A stretch of DNA of 29,243 nucleotides from a virus, in IMG/VR virus record IMGVR_UViG_3300027747_004764, positions 1 through 29,243 of that record; one strand, written 5' to 3'. A program made the translations under genes and the position numbers. Below the pieces are notes generated by a model. That model was not told where the DNA came from. It ran no database searches and worked only from the letters and a program-made list of their open reading frames with translations. This document shows positions 8,603 to 16,274 of this stretch, piece by piece. The stretch's first letter is position 1, and the number at the start of each line of letters is the position of its first letter.

Positions 8603-10960
8603 TTATGAGACAATCTCCTGGAAGCTTACACCGGTGCGTGTAGCATAGAAGTTAGCTAGAATAAATTCTGCAGATCTTGTTGGCTTAATGTAGATATCAA
8701 CAACTAGTGTGTTACTATCAATGACATCAGGTGTATTGTTTCTCTCGTCGCATATGATTAGGTAATCATATATGCCCTGTGTATTTTTAGCATTATCAAA
8801 AATGGGTGTTAATGTATTAATAACCTGTGTTCTTGTGAAGAGTGTGTTAGGCTCAAATACAAAGTATTTAACAGTATTTTTTGTAGCTGTTTCTAGGCTT
8901 AAGAACAATCTGCGTACATTAATTCTATCAAATGCACTTGGTTTCTTTTGCATAGTCTTTTGACCATACACAACAAAACCTTCTCCAGGGAAGAATGCAA
9001 CAGGATTGAGGTTGATTTTATAAAGCTGATCTCTTTGTTTCTGCTTGGGGAATATTCCAAGATCTGTAACACCAGTTACAACGCCTCTTGTAAAACCAGC
9101 AGGTGCATACCATGGCTGGAAATTGCTGTCTGTATTGCCCATGAGAGCTGCAGCAAATCCAGAGAAAGGAACCCAAGCTTCTCGAGCAGAAGCTAGATCT
9201 GAAACCTTAACACAGTTTGCATAAGCACAAGCATAGCTAGAATTGATTGCAGCAAATTGATTTCTGAGTGGCCAGTAAATATTAGAAGAGAATGTCTTTG
9301 CAGGGTCATCTAAAGTCTTAATACTCTGACCTTCAACAAATATGTTTGTTATTGGATCAGCAATATAGAGCAAGTCTTTTCTCTTGTTTTCTGCAAAAGA
9401 AACATATTCTTGAGCAACTGCATTATAGTTGTTCATAACTGATGATGTATAGCCTGAATTTTGCGATGTTAAACTAGCATTAATTGTACTATAACCAACT
9501 GTATCATCAAAATAACCACTAGTGGCAGGGTTAAATGAATTGACATATACAGTGCCAAGGCCTGCTTCAACAGTTATATTGAATGGATAAATATCTGCAT
9601 TTTCAACTTTATCAAATAATGCATTTAGCTTTGAAGGTACATTACCAATAATCTTTGTATCAATATCTTGTGATGTAAAGTCACCAAGAGCAACTAGTGC
9701 ATCTGTAGTTCCAAGAGTACTGTTAAATGCAACAACTGCTGCACTAGGTGCACCAACACGTGTTGCAAAGCTTGTTGCTGTTTCACCAGCTATAGCTTTT
9801 GCAAGGTGTGTACCTAGGAAGCGGACCTTTTTAGTAGGAATACCTTGATCATTTAGCCAAGTGCTTCCAAGTCTATTAGAAATAAAGGGATTAACCAATG
9901 TAGTGATTTGAGTTGAGTTTCTATCAACAGTTTCTATATAGAAGCTCTTAGCAGGGCCTCCGTTTTCATCATTTATCTGACGGTATGTATCAAAAGATCC
10001 AAGATACCTTTCCTCAAGTACATAATCTAATGCAATAGTATCAGGTGAAAATACAGACTGACGCAATTTGAATACTCCAATTGCTGCAACGTCGTCAAAT
10101 TGATTGCTATAGATGTCAAATGAAGGTATGTTTTCTAATGCTTCAGAAACACTAGACCCTACACCAGCTATTGAAGCAGACAAAGGAAATGCTAATCTTG
10201 CATCAGGTAACAGTGTGTATTGGCCACTTGATACTGTTGTGTTCTCAGTATTGAGTGAAAGTATACGGTTAACATCATCAAAAGGTGTTGCAGGGTTTAA
10301 ATTGGTATTATCAATTATACCTAAGTAATACCCTTCAAAGCGGTTATTAATTGTTGATTGAGATTTGTTGAGAACAACAAGACCTGCTTTGCTAAAATCA
10401 CTGACAGAACTAAACGCATTTTGAAAACCGCCATTAGAAGCGCTTGAGGTTCTGCTCCAAGTAAAAGCAGAACCACGTAAAATATTAAGATAATCTTCTT
10501 TTGAAAGCTTAATATGAGTTGGATTACCAAATACATATGTTGCGCTTGCACCGTCCAGAATAGTATTGCTGTAAACACCTTGGGTGAGCGGAGTATATGT
10601 GCCAGTAGTAGCAGCACTTGTACCGGGGTAATAAGCAGCTACAGGATAAACAAGAGCAGTATATTCATCAGAAGTGGTTATACCAGCGCCTTCACCATAA
10701 GGTAGGCGGTATACTACAACATCAGAGGGGCTTTGAAAAGCTGCTTTTACGGAGTGGTAGAAATATCTCTCTGCGGCATTAGTAGGAGTACCGTAAATTT
10801 GTTCAAATTCTGATAAACTTGCAACTGCAATTGTTTCAGCAATTGGTCCTTTAGGAGCAAAACCAGGAATAAGTATTGAAGTTATTCCAGCTGGTGATGC
10901 TCTAAGTGACAAATCTACTTCTTGAATTTGAACGCCAGGGCTTTGAATCGTACGTGCCAT
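8603..10960 (-). CDS. Contractile tail sheath protein, gp18-like
   Basis: This 785-residue protein begins MARTIQSPGVQIQEVDLS, the N-terminal signature of myovirus sheath proteins (SPGV-x-x-x-E-x-D). Next comes a 'tsiLIPGFAPKGP' strand and a 'sefeqiYGTPTNAAERYFYHSV' segment near residues 45-72. The C-terminus has YGQKTMQ (near 640), then RINVRRLFLSLETATK and a closing FILANFYATRTGVSFQEI strand, the conserved inner domain that contacts the tube. T4 gp18 is 659 residues, so the outer protrusion domains are somewhat larger here. The protein contracts around the tube during infection. The ATG is at 10960 with two overlapping AATAAATA boxes 6-10 nt upstream and no Shine-Dalgarno motif. This is among the most secure calls in the window. 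Confidence 0.95.
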   Translation of the reverse strand: MARTIQSPGVQIQEVDLSLRASPAGITSILIPGFAPKGPIAETIAVASLSEFEQIYGTPTNAAERYFYHSVKAAFQSPSDVVVYRLPYGEGAGITTSDEYTALVYPVAAYYPGTSAATTGTYTPLTQGVYSNTILDGASATYVFGNPTHIKLSKEDYLNILRGSAFTWSRTSSASNGGFQNAFSSVSDFSKAGLVVLNKSQSTINNRFEGYYLGIIDNTNLNPATPFDDVNRILSLNTENTTVSSGQYTLLPDARLAFPLSASIAGVGSSVSEALENIPSFDIYSNQFDDVAAIGVFKLRQSVFSPDTIALDYVLEERYLGSFDTYRQINDENGGPAKSFYIETVDRNSTQITTLVNPFISNRLGSTWLNDQGIPTKKVRFLGTHLAKAIAGETATSFATRVGAPSAAVVAFNSTLGTTDALVALGDFTSQDIDTKIIGNVPSKLNALFDKVENADIYPFNITVEAGLGTVYVNSFNPATSGYFDDTVGYSTINASLTSQNSGYTSSVMNNYNAVAQEYVSFAENKRKDLLYIADPITNIFVEGQSIKTLDDPAKTFSSNIYWPLRNQFAAINSSYACAYANCVKVSDLASAREAWVPFSGFAAALMGNTDSNFQPWYAPAGFTRGVVTGVTDLGIFPKQKQRDQLYKINLNPVAFFPGEGFVVYGQKTMQKKPSAFDRINVRRLFLSLETATKNTVKYFVFEPNTLFTRTQVINTLTPIFDNAKNTQGIYDYLIICDERNNTPDVIDSNTLVVDIYIKPTRSAEFILANFYATRTGVSFQEIVS

Positions 10961-10966
10961 ATAAAG

Positions 10967-10978
10967 TATTTATTTATT
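10967..10978 (-). promoter_or_regulatory. Candidate late promoter, two overlapping AATAAATA boxes before sheath
   Basis: The minus strand reads AATAAATAAATA here, two overlapping copies of an octamer that matches the T4 late box at 7 of 8 positions. They lie 6 and 10 nt before the sheath ATG in a 43-bp intergenic gap, a sensible place for a strong late promoter. Confidence 0.45.
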
Positions 10979-11003
10979 TTGGGATAAAGTTTTGAAAAAA
11001 ACT

Positions 11004-11630
11004 TTAAAGATTTTCAACATTTTCTACTAGTTTTGCTATAAACTGTGAATAAGCAAATGTAAAGCTGGTTTCTATCTCATCGGATGTCCTGTAATTTAAA
11101 TTCATTCCACCAAGAGAAGTAGGAAACGCCTTTTTAAATAAAAATTCTACTACTCTTTTATCATATTCATCTAAAAGAAAAATAGATATATCAGTGGAAT
11201 ATTCAGCAATAGAATCAATGGATGGTTTTATATTTCTAAGTTCTGCGGGTCTATTAGTCAGATTTTTATTGTCGTAAATTCCTGTTTCAGCATCATTTAG
11301 TAGATTCAACCATGAATATATAACCCAGTAATTGTTCATTCTATTATCAACTGTGAAATTAACTGTTACTGGTTCCCATAATGGCCGGTGAAAGCTTGAC
11401 TGTACATATGTTTGACCACCATATATAATATCAACTTGTGGAATAACTATCTCAGGAATCGTTGCACCATAGATAGAAAATTGCAGAGTTGGTAAATTTA
11501 CATTATCTTCACCTCTAGTAAATTTTGAATTTATTTTTTTAAGTGAATCAGGCAAATTAATTACCATTAAAAAACGATCTTTACGTAATTTATTAAATGG
11601 GCTTTGATTAAAATTGGCTTGATTAGGCAT
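11004..11630 (-). CDS. Tube-fold tail protein (gp19-family relative)
   Basis: This 208-residue protein has an N-terminal 'NKLRKDRFLMVINLPDSLK' strand, then NLPTLQFSIYGATIPEIVIPQVDIIYGGQ (near residues 46-74), a WEPVTVNFTVDN strand, an NNYWVIYSWLNLLND helix and a C-terminal ETSFTFAYSQF strand. Strand-P-x-v-f-...-p-y-GG-x...f..RP..W.p.tv.F..d...nN...i..Wl is characteristic of tail-tube-like folds. It sits between terminase and sheath, so it could be an alternative tube subunit, tube terminator or baseplate tube ring. I prefer the ATG at 11630, which overlaps the terminase TAA (TAATG). A GTG at 11645 would add five residues and has a purine-rich AGAGGG touching it, too close to act as a normal ribosome-binding site. 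Confidence 0.55.
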   Translation of the reverse strand: MPNQANFNQSPFNKLRKDRFLMVINLPDSLKKINSKFTRGEDNVNLPTLQFSIYGATIPEIVIPQVDIIYGGQTYVQSSFHRPLWEPVTVNFTVDNRMNNYWVIYSWLNLLNDAETGIYDNKNLTNRPAELRNIKPSIDSIAEYSTDISIFLLDEYDKRVVEFLFKKAFPTSLGGMNLNYRTSDEIETSFTFAYSQFIAKLVENVENL

Positions 11631-13324
11631 TATAGTTGTGTCCACCCCTCTTTTTGTAAATCTGATATATCAGAATTTTGTTCATCATTATTACCTGTAA
11701 TAATAACAGGTGATGGTACATATTCAGTTTTATCTTTTTCATTGTTATACATACTATTGGGGTTTATAAAATATTTAATACCATAGTCGAGTGATTTTAT
11801 CTTTAGAGGCTTTTTATTTTCATCATATTCAACAACTTCAAAATATTTTTCTGCTAGTTCATTTTCAAGAATAACCAAAGCCCAAACAAGCGACATTACC
11901 CTATCATCATAATTATCTACCCCAGGTCGAGCACCCCAAGTGCCATTTGCATATCTTATGAAGCTCTTGAGTTCAATTAATGTTTGAAGATCGTGTATTT
12001 TTACTGCTTTGAGCTCATTTATCCAATATCGCATATTAGTAACACCTTTGTATTTTGTGTTAGTATGTGCTTGTACGCCTATCTTATCATTAGAGTTTTT
12101 AGTACCATAAGATACAATGTTTTCATAATGAAGTGTATTTTTAAGTTGATCTACAACTTGAGCACCACAATTATTTCTTTCAATCATAGCAAGAGGGGAA
12201 CCCCAATGTTGTAAGATTTCATAAAGTTTAGCAGTAAAATTATATGGAGAAATGCTTCTGTTATGGTAGACTGCTACTTGTTCTATATTCTTTAAATTTG
12301 TAACATCTAGAATCTGCACAACACTAGCTGCAGCGCCAACTCCTTCACTTATATCAACACCTGCAACATATATTCTATCTTGCTTAACTGTATCAAATAA
12401 TACGTATTTTCCATCATCGTAAATAAAATCTGGTTCTTTGATATTTGCTTTCATCTCTTCAAACATTTTTTCATTTACAGAGCTTTCACCAGTTTGTAAG
12501 AACACATTACCAAATTCTTGATCAAATGCTTCTGTACTGCCAAGTGAGCGTATTGTTTTTTCCTTCCACTCTTCATCGCGGCCTGGTACCTCCCACCAAT
12601 CTACTCTTTCTGCTTTCCAGTCATTTCTTTCTTCCATAGCACCTGAATATAACTCATAAAATAAATTGTCTGTTCCATTGGGTGTGCTTGCAATAAAAAT
12701 TTTTGATTTTTTAGAACTGGATATAATTGGATATACAGATCGCCAGAAATTTTCTACTAAGTGATTGTCAATAAAAGCTAACTCATCCAAAATAAGACAA
12801 TTAACAGATGATCCTCTGCCTGCATCAGAAGAGGTAGTAGAAATGCCTATGCTGCTTCCATTTCCTAGAGTCATAGATGTCTTACCATATTCAACAGCAC
12901 CAGGTTTTAAGTAATTAGGTAATTGCTCATAAGCTAATCTTACACGCTTAAAGATATTGATTGCTGTGCTTTCTTTATTAGCAACAATCAATATGTTTTG
13001 ATCTTCATTAAAACACGCTATCCATAATGCATATATGGTAAGGAGTGTTGATTTGCCAATCTGTCTGCTAGCTAACAATATGCAAAATCTATTATCTCTT
13101 AAAGAACGCAATATCTTTTTCTGGTAATTATATAATTGTATCTGCTCTTTGCCGCGATCTAGATTTACTATATAAAAGAAATTTTCAGCAAAATAAAGAA
13201 TATTTTTTCTACACTTCTGTATATCAGCTATCCATTTAGGGTTTGAAGCATAATCAAACTCTGCATTAACTGTAGGTAAGTTTTTATTACCAAGATAATA
13301 TTGTTTGTTATTCTTTTCGCTCAT
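11630..13324 (-). CDS. Terminase large subunit (DNA packaging ATPase/nuclease), gp17-like
   Basis: The 564-residue protein has both enzymatic domains of T4 gp17. The ATPase shows Walker A SRQIGKST (residues 86-93), Walker B CLILDE (176-181, catalytic E181) and coupling motif STPNGT (213-218). The RNase H-like nuclease shows an acidic triad in VDISEG (D324), MIERNN (E382) and YDDRVMSLVWA (D473/D474). T4 gp17 is 610 residues, so length is normal. It cleaves concatemers and pumps DNA into the prohead. The ATG at 13324 has no Shine-Dalgarno motif; the 18-bp gap to the divergent gene is pure AT-rich sequence. No small terminase is recognisable in the window. Confidence 0.95.
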   Translation of the reverse strand: MSEKNNKQYYLGNKNLPTVNAEFDYASNPKWIADIQKCRKNILYFAENFFYIVNLDRGKEQIQLYNYQKKILRSLRDNRFCILLASRQIGKSTLLTIYALWIACFNEDQNILIVANKESTAINIFKRVRLAYEQLPNYLKPGAVEYGKTSMTLGNGSSIGISTTSSDAGRGSSVNCLILDELAFIDNHLVENFWRSVYPIISSSKKSKIFIASTPNGTDNLFYELYSGAMEERNDWKAERVDWWEVPGRDEEWKEKTIRSLGSTEAFDQEFGNVFLQTGESSVNEKMFEEMKANIKEPDFIYDDGKYVLFDTVKQDRIYVAGVDISEGVGAAASVVQILDVTNLKNIEQVAVYHNRSISPYNFTAKLYEILQHWGSPLAMIERNNCGAQVVDQLKNTLHYENIVSYGTKNSNDKIGVQAHTNTKYKGVTNMRYWINELKAVKIHDLQTLIELKSFIRYANGTWGARPGVDNYDDRVMSLVWALVILENELAEKYFEVVEYDENKKPLKIKSLDYGIKYFINPNSMYNNEKDKTEYVPSPVIITGNNDEQNSDISDLQKEGWTQL

Positions 13325-13327
13325 TTA

Positions 13328-13335
13328 TATAAATA
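13328..13335 (+). promoter_or_regulatory. Perfect T4-type late promoter box TATAAATA
   Basis: An exact TATAAATA lies in the 18-bp space between the terminase and the divergent plus-strand gene, 7 nt before the ATG at 13343. With the T4 late promoter geometry, transcription would begin at or just before the start codon. Confidence 0.55.
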
Positions 13336-13342
13336 TTTACAC

Positions 13343-14206
13343 ATGAACTTAACACGTACAATGAAAGATATGGAAAAAGTATATTCGGAAAAAGTTAATT
13401 TTCCCCCTAAAGGAACATTTGAATTAGCTAAAGATGCAAAAGAAAAGAAGAAGCCCTTTGTAGGTAAGAATTCAGGTCCAGAATCTTCTGCTGGTTTTAG
13501 AAAAGAAATAGCTGACCCCAAGAAACTAAAAGGTGAAGAAACATTTCAAGGTACAGAAAAATTTTCTTCTCAAAATTTTACTGAAAATATTGAAAAAATA
13601 GAGCAGAAGAATATAAATAATTTTATGAGCAAATCAATTTTTGACAAACTATTTGAAGATGTAATGGGTGTTGATGGCGTTGACACAGAAGCCAACGACG
13701 CAATGGACCTTGGTGTTGGTGCCGAAACTGATAAGGCTGAAGGCGGTGATGTAACTTTCACATTGCCTCGCGATCTTGCTCAGAAGCTTTGTGATGTACT
13801 TCATGAAGTACTAGAAACTGGTGCAGAAGAAACAGCAGAACATGATGCTGATGTTGAAACAGAAGATGAAGATGCTGAAGCTCCTGCTGCTAATGAAGCT
13901 GAAGAAACAGTTGCCGGTGAAGCTGTTGATGCAGAAGTAATTGGACACGCAATTGTTGATTCTGAAAAAGTTAGCAAAGGTCTTATTGCAAAGAAGGACA
14001 ATGTTGTAGGTGATACAACAAAGAGCCTTGTTTCCAAGGGTGGCGGTGATGGTAAGGTTACTGACAAAGTTGGTAATGATGGTGACAAAGGCCATGCTCT
14101 TGTAGGTGCTGGTGTTAAAGGTGGTGCACCCACAACCCCCAAGGGTAAAGCCAATGTAGTAGCTGGTAAAGCTTCAAATGTTGGTCAGTATCTCTTTCAG
14201 AAATAA
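13343..14206 (+). CDS. Probable prohead core / virion structural protein
   Basis: This 287-residue protein has three visible parts. Residues 1-94 are lysine-rich and charged. Residues 95-165 begin MSKSIFDKLFEDVMGVDG and include a TLPRDLAQKLCDVLHEVLE helix. The C-terminal part is acidic (long Glu/Ala run near 165-200), then Gly/Lys-rich, ending GNDGDKGHALVGAG...GVKGG and KANVVAGKASNVGQYLFQK. Acidic, Ala/Glu-rich helices with L-x-E sites (LFE near residue 103, LHE near 160) recall scaffold proteins cut by T4-type prohead proteases, though no enzyme is visible here. Codon use is visibly more G/C- and Ala/Gly-rich than the neighbours. The ATG at 13343 is preferred because it follows a perfect late box; an in-frame upstream extension would run into the terminase start. 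Function is not proven. Confidence 0.7.
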   Translation: MNLTRTMKDMEKVYSEKVNFPPKGTFELAKDAKEKKKPFVGKNSGPESSAGFRKEIADPKKLKGEETFQGTEKFSSQNFTENIEKIEQKNINNFMSKSIFDKLFEDVMGVDGVDTEANDAMDLGVGAETDKAEGGDVTFTLPRDLAQKLCDVLHEVLETGAEETAEHDADVETEDEDAEAPAANEAEETVAGEAVDAEVIGHAIVDSEKVSKGLIAKKDNVVGDTTKSLVSKGGGDGKVTDKVGNDGDKGHALVGAGVKGGAPTTPKGKANVVAGKASNVGQYLFQK

Positions 14207-14221
14207 TTGACTTATTAAAAT

Positions 14222-14256
14222 AAAAAAAAGCCTAACGAAAGTTAGGCTTTTTTTTT
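14222..14256. terminator. Bidirectional rho-independent terminator
   Basis: A perfect inverted repeat AAGCCTAAC / GTTAGGCTT with a GAAA tetraloop is flanked by a run of A on the left and a run of T on the right, so it can terminate transcription in both directions. It lies 15 nt after the stop of the 287-residue gene. No matching minus-strand gene ends here, so its main role is probably to stop plus-strand transcription before the next box. Confidence 0.9.
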
Positions 14257-14257
14257 G

Positions 14258-14265
14258 ATTAAATA
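14258..14265 (+). promoter_or_regulatory. Candidate late promoter / start-proximal box ATTAAATA
   Basis: ATTAAATA (6 of 8 to TATAAATA) lies 5 nt before the ATG at 14271 and directly after the terminator. A fresh promoter there would re-start transcription for the small gene and the neck gene. Confidence 0.35.
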
Positions 14266-14270
14266 ATATT

Positions 14271-14591
14271 ATGACCTTTAAAGAATTTTTTAGCTTTGAT
14301 AAAAAAATAGGCGCAAGACATCTCAAGAATGATGGTTTATTAAATACATCTGTACCGCATAAACCTATTGCAGATATGAACAAAGCTAAGAAAGCTGATG
14401 GTACAGAAGAAGTTAAAGCTACTAAAAACAAGACTGCTATTCTGAACAATTTAGAAAAAATAAAAGAACTTAAGCGCAAGCATCCTTATATTGCTTCATT
14501 GAAGCCAGGTGAAGCAAAGAAACTAATAGGTACAAATATTTCTATATATTTAAACCCTAATGGAGGTTATCTTTTAACAAATAATGACTAA
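14271..14591 (+). CDS. Small basic protein of unknown function
   Basis: The 106-residue product begins MTFKEFFSFDKKIGARHL, is lysine-rich throughout and ends with a short 'ISIYLNPNGGYLL' strand. Short N-termini of the form M-x-F-K-E-F are common on T4-like head-associated proteins, but no other recognisable domain is seen and no homologue is recalled. It lies between a terminator/box and the neck protein gene, whose ATG overlaps its last 8 bases, so the two are co-transcribed and probably co-translated. A head- or neck-related role is suggested only by this linkage. Confidence 0.7.
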   Translation: MTFKEFFSFDKKIGARHLKNDGLLNTSVPHKPIADMNKAKKADGTEEVKATKNKTAILNNLEKIKELKRKHPYIASLKPGEAKKLIGTNISIYLNPNGGYLLTNND

Positions 14592-15321
14592 TCCAGACTG
14601 CACAAATTATTTTACTGGCAGTATTGAGATTAAAACGTATCCTAACGTTAATCAAAATACTAACGAATGTTTTTCGTTTACTGATAAAACAAATAATGCC
14701 GGTGATATAATGCTTGTTAACAATTATTGGAAAGAGCAAATACAGCTGTACGGGCAAAATGTTGATTATATTGTTAATAATTTTAGCTTACTTTCAGCGG
14801 ATTATATTTATGGTGAACAGCCAACACAGAAATATTCACCACCAGTGCAAGTAAAGATGTTGATTGATTTAAATGAGAATGCTTTAATGTTATCTAAATA
14901 TGGACTACAATCTGATGATGAGGTAACAGCTTATATACACATTTCTTCGTTCTATGAAGTGTTTGGCCCTGGGGAAGAACCAAAATCAGGTGACTTGTTC
15001 CAGTTAACTCAGTATGGTAGTGATAGACCTGGAGGCAGGAATGGTAAAATGTTTGAAATTACAGAACGGCTTGATGAAGATGTTGCGAGAATTAACCCGC
15101 TGGGGGGGCATTATGTTTGGTTACTTAAAGCCAAGAGATTTGAGTGGTCGTTCGAACCCGGAGTATCAGGTGAGGCAGTTAATCAACAAATATTTGATGA
15201 TACAAAAAATACAGCAGTTACAGGTGCAAATAAACCGTATACACAAAATATAACAGATTCAAGTAAGAAAATTTTTGATTATAGTAAAACTGATTACGGC
15301 GATGTTTATGGAGGTTATTAA
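14584..15321 (+). CDS. Neck protein (head completion), gp14-like
   Basis: This 245-residue protein is close in length to T4 gp14 (256). Recalled T4 gp14 aligns by eye over the middle: 'EQIQLYGQNVDYIV' parallels 'ESIQMRGVECYYVP', and 'SADYIYGEQ' parallels 'SPDLIFGED'. 'KYGLQSDDEVTAYIHISSF' parallels 'NFGMQVQDEVTLSINPNLF', and 'GEEPKSGDLFQL' parallels 'GKEPKEGDLIYF'. The C-terminal part carries a YVWLLKAKRFEWSFE strand. In T4 this protein joins the filled head to the tail at the neck. The ATG overlaps the stop of the preceding gene by 8 bp. The stop overlaps the stop of the convergent 86-residue gene by 4 bp, with no terminator between them. Confidence 0.85.
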   Translation: MTNPDCTNYFTGSIEIKTYPNVNQNTNECFSFTDKTNNAGDIMLVNNYWKEQIQLYGQNVDYIVNNFSLLSADYIYGEQPTQKYSPPVQVKMLIDLNENALMLSKYGLQSDDEVTAYIHISSFYEVFGPGEEPKSGDLFQLTQYGSDRPGGRNGKMFEITERLDEDVARINPLGGHYVWLLKAKRFEWSFEPGVSGEAVNQQIFDDTKNTAVTGANKPYTQNITDSSKKIFDYSKTDYGDVYGGY

Positions 15322-15578
15322 AGAGTTTCTTCGTAAATAGGCTCTTTCAATGGCTCATTTTTACAGAAAGCAATAATACGGTCCATATCAAAACAAGAAT
15401 TGCATGTTAAGCTAACAGTACTACTATTGTAATAAAATGTATATATCGTTTTATCGATGACTTTTCTAATTGTTCGAACTGAATACGTACCATCATAAAA
15501 GCTAAACTTAAACGGTAACGGTGATTTACCGAGTGCTGCTCTATTTACTTTAAAAGAGGTTCCTGCTGGGTATTGCAT
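15318..15578 (-). CDS. Hypothetical protein
   Basis: This 86-residue product begins MQYPAGTSFKVNRAALG and is moderately basic with several aromatic residues and three cysteines (C-x-x-C in the middle, one near the end). No family is recognised. It is the last gene of a five-gene minus-strand run with overlapping ends: its ATG lies 34 nt inside the upstream gene, and its stop overlaps the gp14-like stop by 4 nt. The overlaps and phage context make it likely to be real, but no function can be proposed. Confidence 0.6.
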   Translation of the reverse strand: MQYPAGTSFKVNRAALGKSPLPFKFSFYDGTYSVRTIRKVIDKTIYTFYYNSSTVSLTCNSCFDMDRIIAFCKNEPLKEPIYEETL

Positions 15579-15862
15579 ATAGTACTTGAAGTTTGCAAAG
15601 TAGTGACATCATCTTGTTTTTCATATATATTAATTTCATCAATCATTGATTCATGTCTTTCATCTATATATTTTTGAAAAGCGAGTGGCTTAATCCAATC
15701 AATATTGTTAGCTGTATCGATTTTCATTTGCTTGGCTTTACTACAGACAAGTTCTATTGCTTCTATAAGACATAGCCATCTTGAGTATGTTTCTGCAGAC
15801 ATTGACTCAGTTTTGTCTTTTAGCTTAACGTCTATAGTTTTTCTTGAGGTTGTTGATTGCAT
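15545..15862 (-). CDS. Hypothetical protein
   Basis: This 105-residue charged, mainly helical product begins MQSTTSRKTIDVKLK. A central helix (SRWLCLIEAIELVCSKAKQMK) is followed by polar, acidic sequence. No known domain is seen. It overlaps the upstream 149-residue gene by 38 nt and the downstream 86-residue gene by 34 nt, the longest overlaps in this run, and both neighbours also start with ATGCA. It could be a small regulator or structural protein; nothing in the sequence decides this. Confidence 0.6.
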   Translation of the reverse strand: MQSTTSRKTIDVKLKDKTESMSAETYSRWLCLIEAIELVCSKAKQMKIDTANNIDWIKPLAFQKYIDERHESMIDEINIYEKQDDVTTLQTSSTICNTQQEPLLK

Positions 15863-16274
15863 ATCCTGTAATTATCATGAAAAGCTTGTTTGAGTCAAAT
15901 GTTTTTTTATCTATCTTTAAAATAGTTAAGAAGTTGTCAAAAACAGAAAAAGAAATTTCAATATTTTTTAAAAGAAGATCCAGATTTTCATTTATAGCTT
16001 GTTGCTTCTCCAGGTCAATGTTGCTATCTTTAATAACTGATTTGTAGTATTCATTAAAAAGATTGAAGAAGCATTTTAAAAAACACATCCCATCGTTGCC
16101 GGTAATCTTGAAGTAGTTATAGCCTTTATCGTAAAATTTTTTAAGATCTAACGACAATGAATGCTCAATGCATTGAGAGAAATAGTCTACATCGAGCTTC
16201 TTTTCAGCAGCAGAATCAAGCGATGTAGCGGGCACAGCTGTTGTTAATTTATCAATAGATTCAGGAATTTGCAT
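15825..16274 (-). CDS. Hypothetical protein
   Basis: The 149-residue product begins MQIPESIDKLTTAVPATSLD and contains alternating hydrophobic and charged helices (LDVDYFSQCIEHSLSLDLKKFY; CFLKCFFNLFNEYYKSVIKD). A basic tail ends with NLKKNYRR. No catalytic motif, signal peptide or clear membrane segment is visible. It overlaps the upstream gene by 14 nt and the downstream gene by 38 nt. The helical, cysteine-poor make-up would suit a virion-assembly or chaperone-like protein, but this is only a description, not an assignment. Confidence 0.65.
   Translation of the reverse strand: MQIPESIDKLTTAVPATSLDSAAEKKLDVDYFSQCIEHSLSLDLKKFYDKGYNYFKITGNDGMCFLKCFFNLFNEYYKSVIKDSNIDLEKQQAINENLDLLLKNIEISFSVFDNFLTILKIDKKTFDSNKLFMIITGYAINNLKKNYRR

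Noticed and set aside
13322-13329. Minus-strand TATAAATG at the terminase start as a terminase promoter
   Set aside because: The match includes the terminase ATG itself, so a promoter there would start inside the gene.
13801-14154. Long minus-strand frames opposite the 287-residue gene
   Set aside because: They are mirror frames caused by the Ala/Glu/Gly-rich codons; no start signal or recognisable protein is present, and the plus-strand gene has a promoter and terminator.
15148-15160. GTTCGAACCC resembling a tRNA T-loop
   Set aside because: It lies inside the gp14-like coding frame, and no acceptor, D or anticodon stems could be paired around it.
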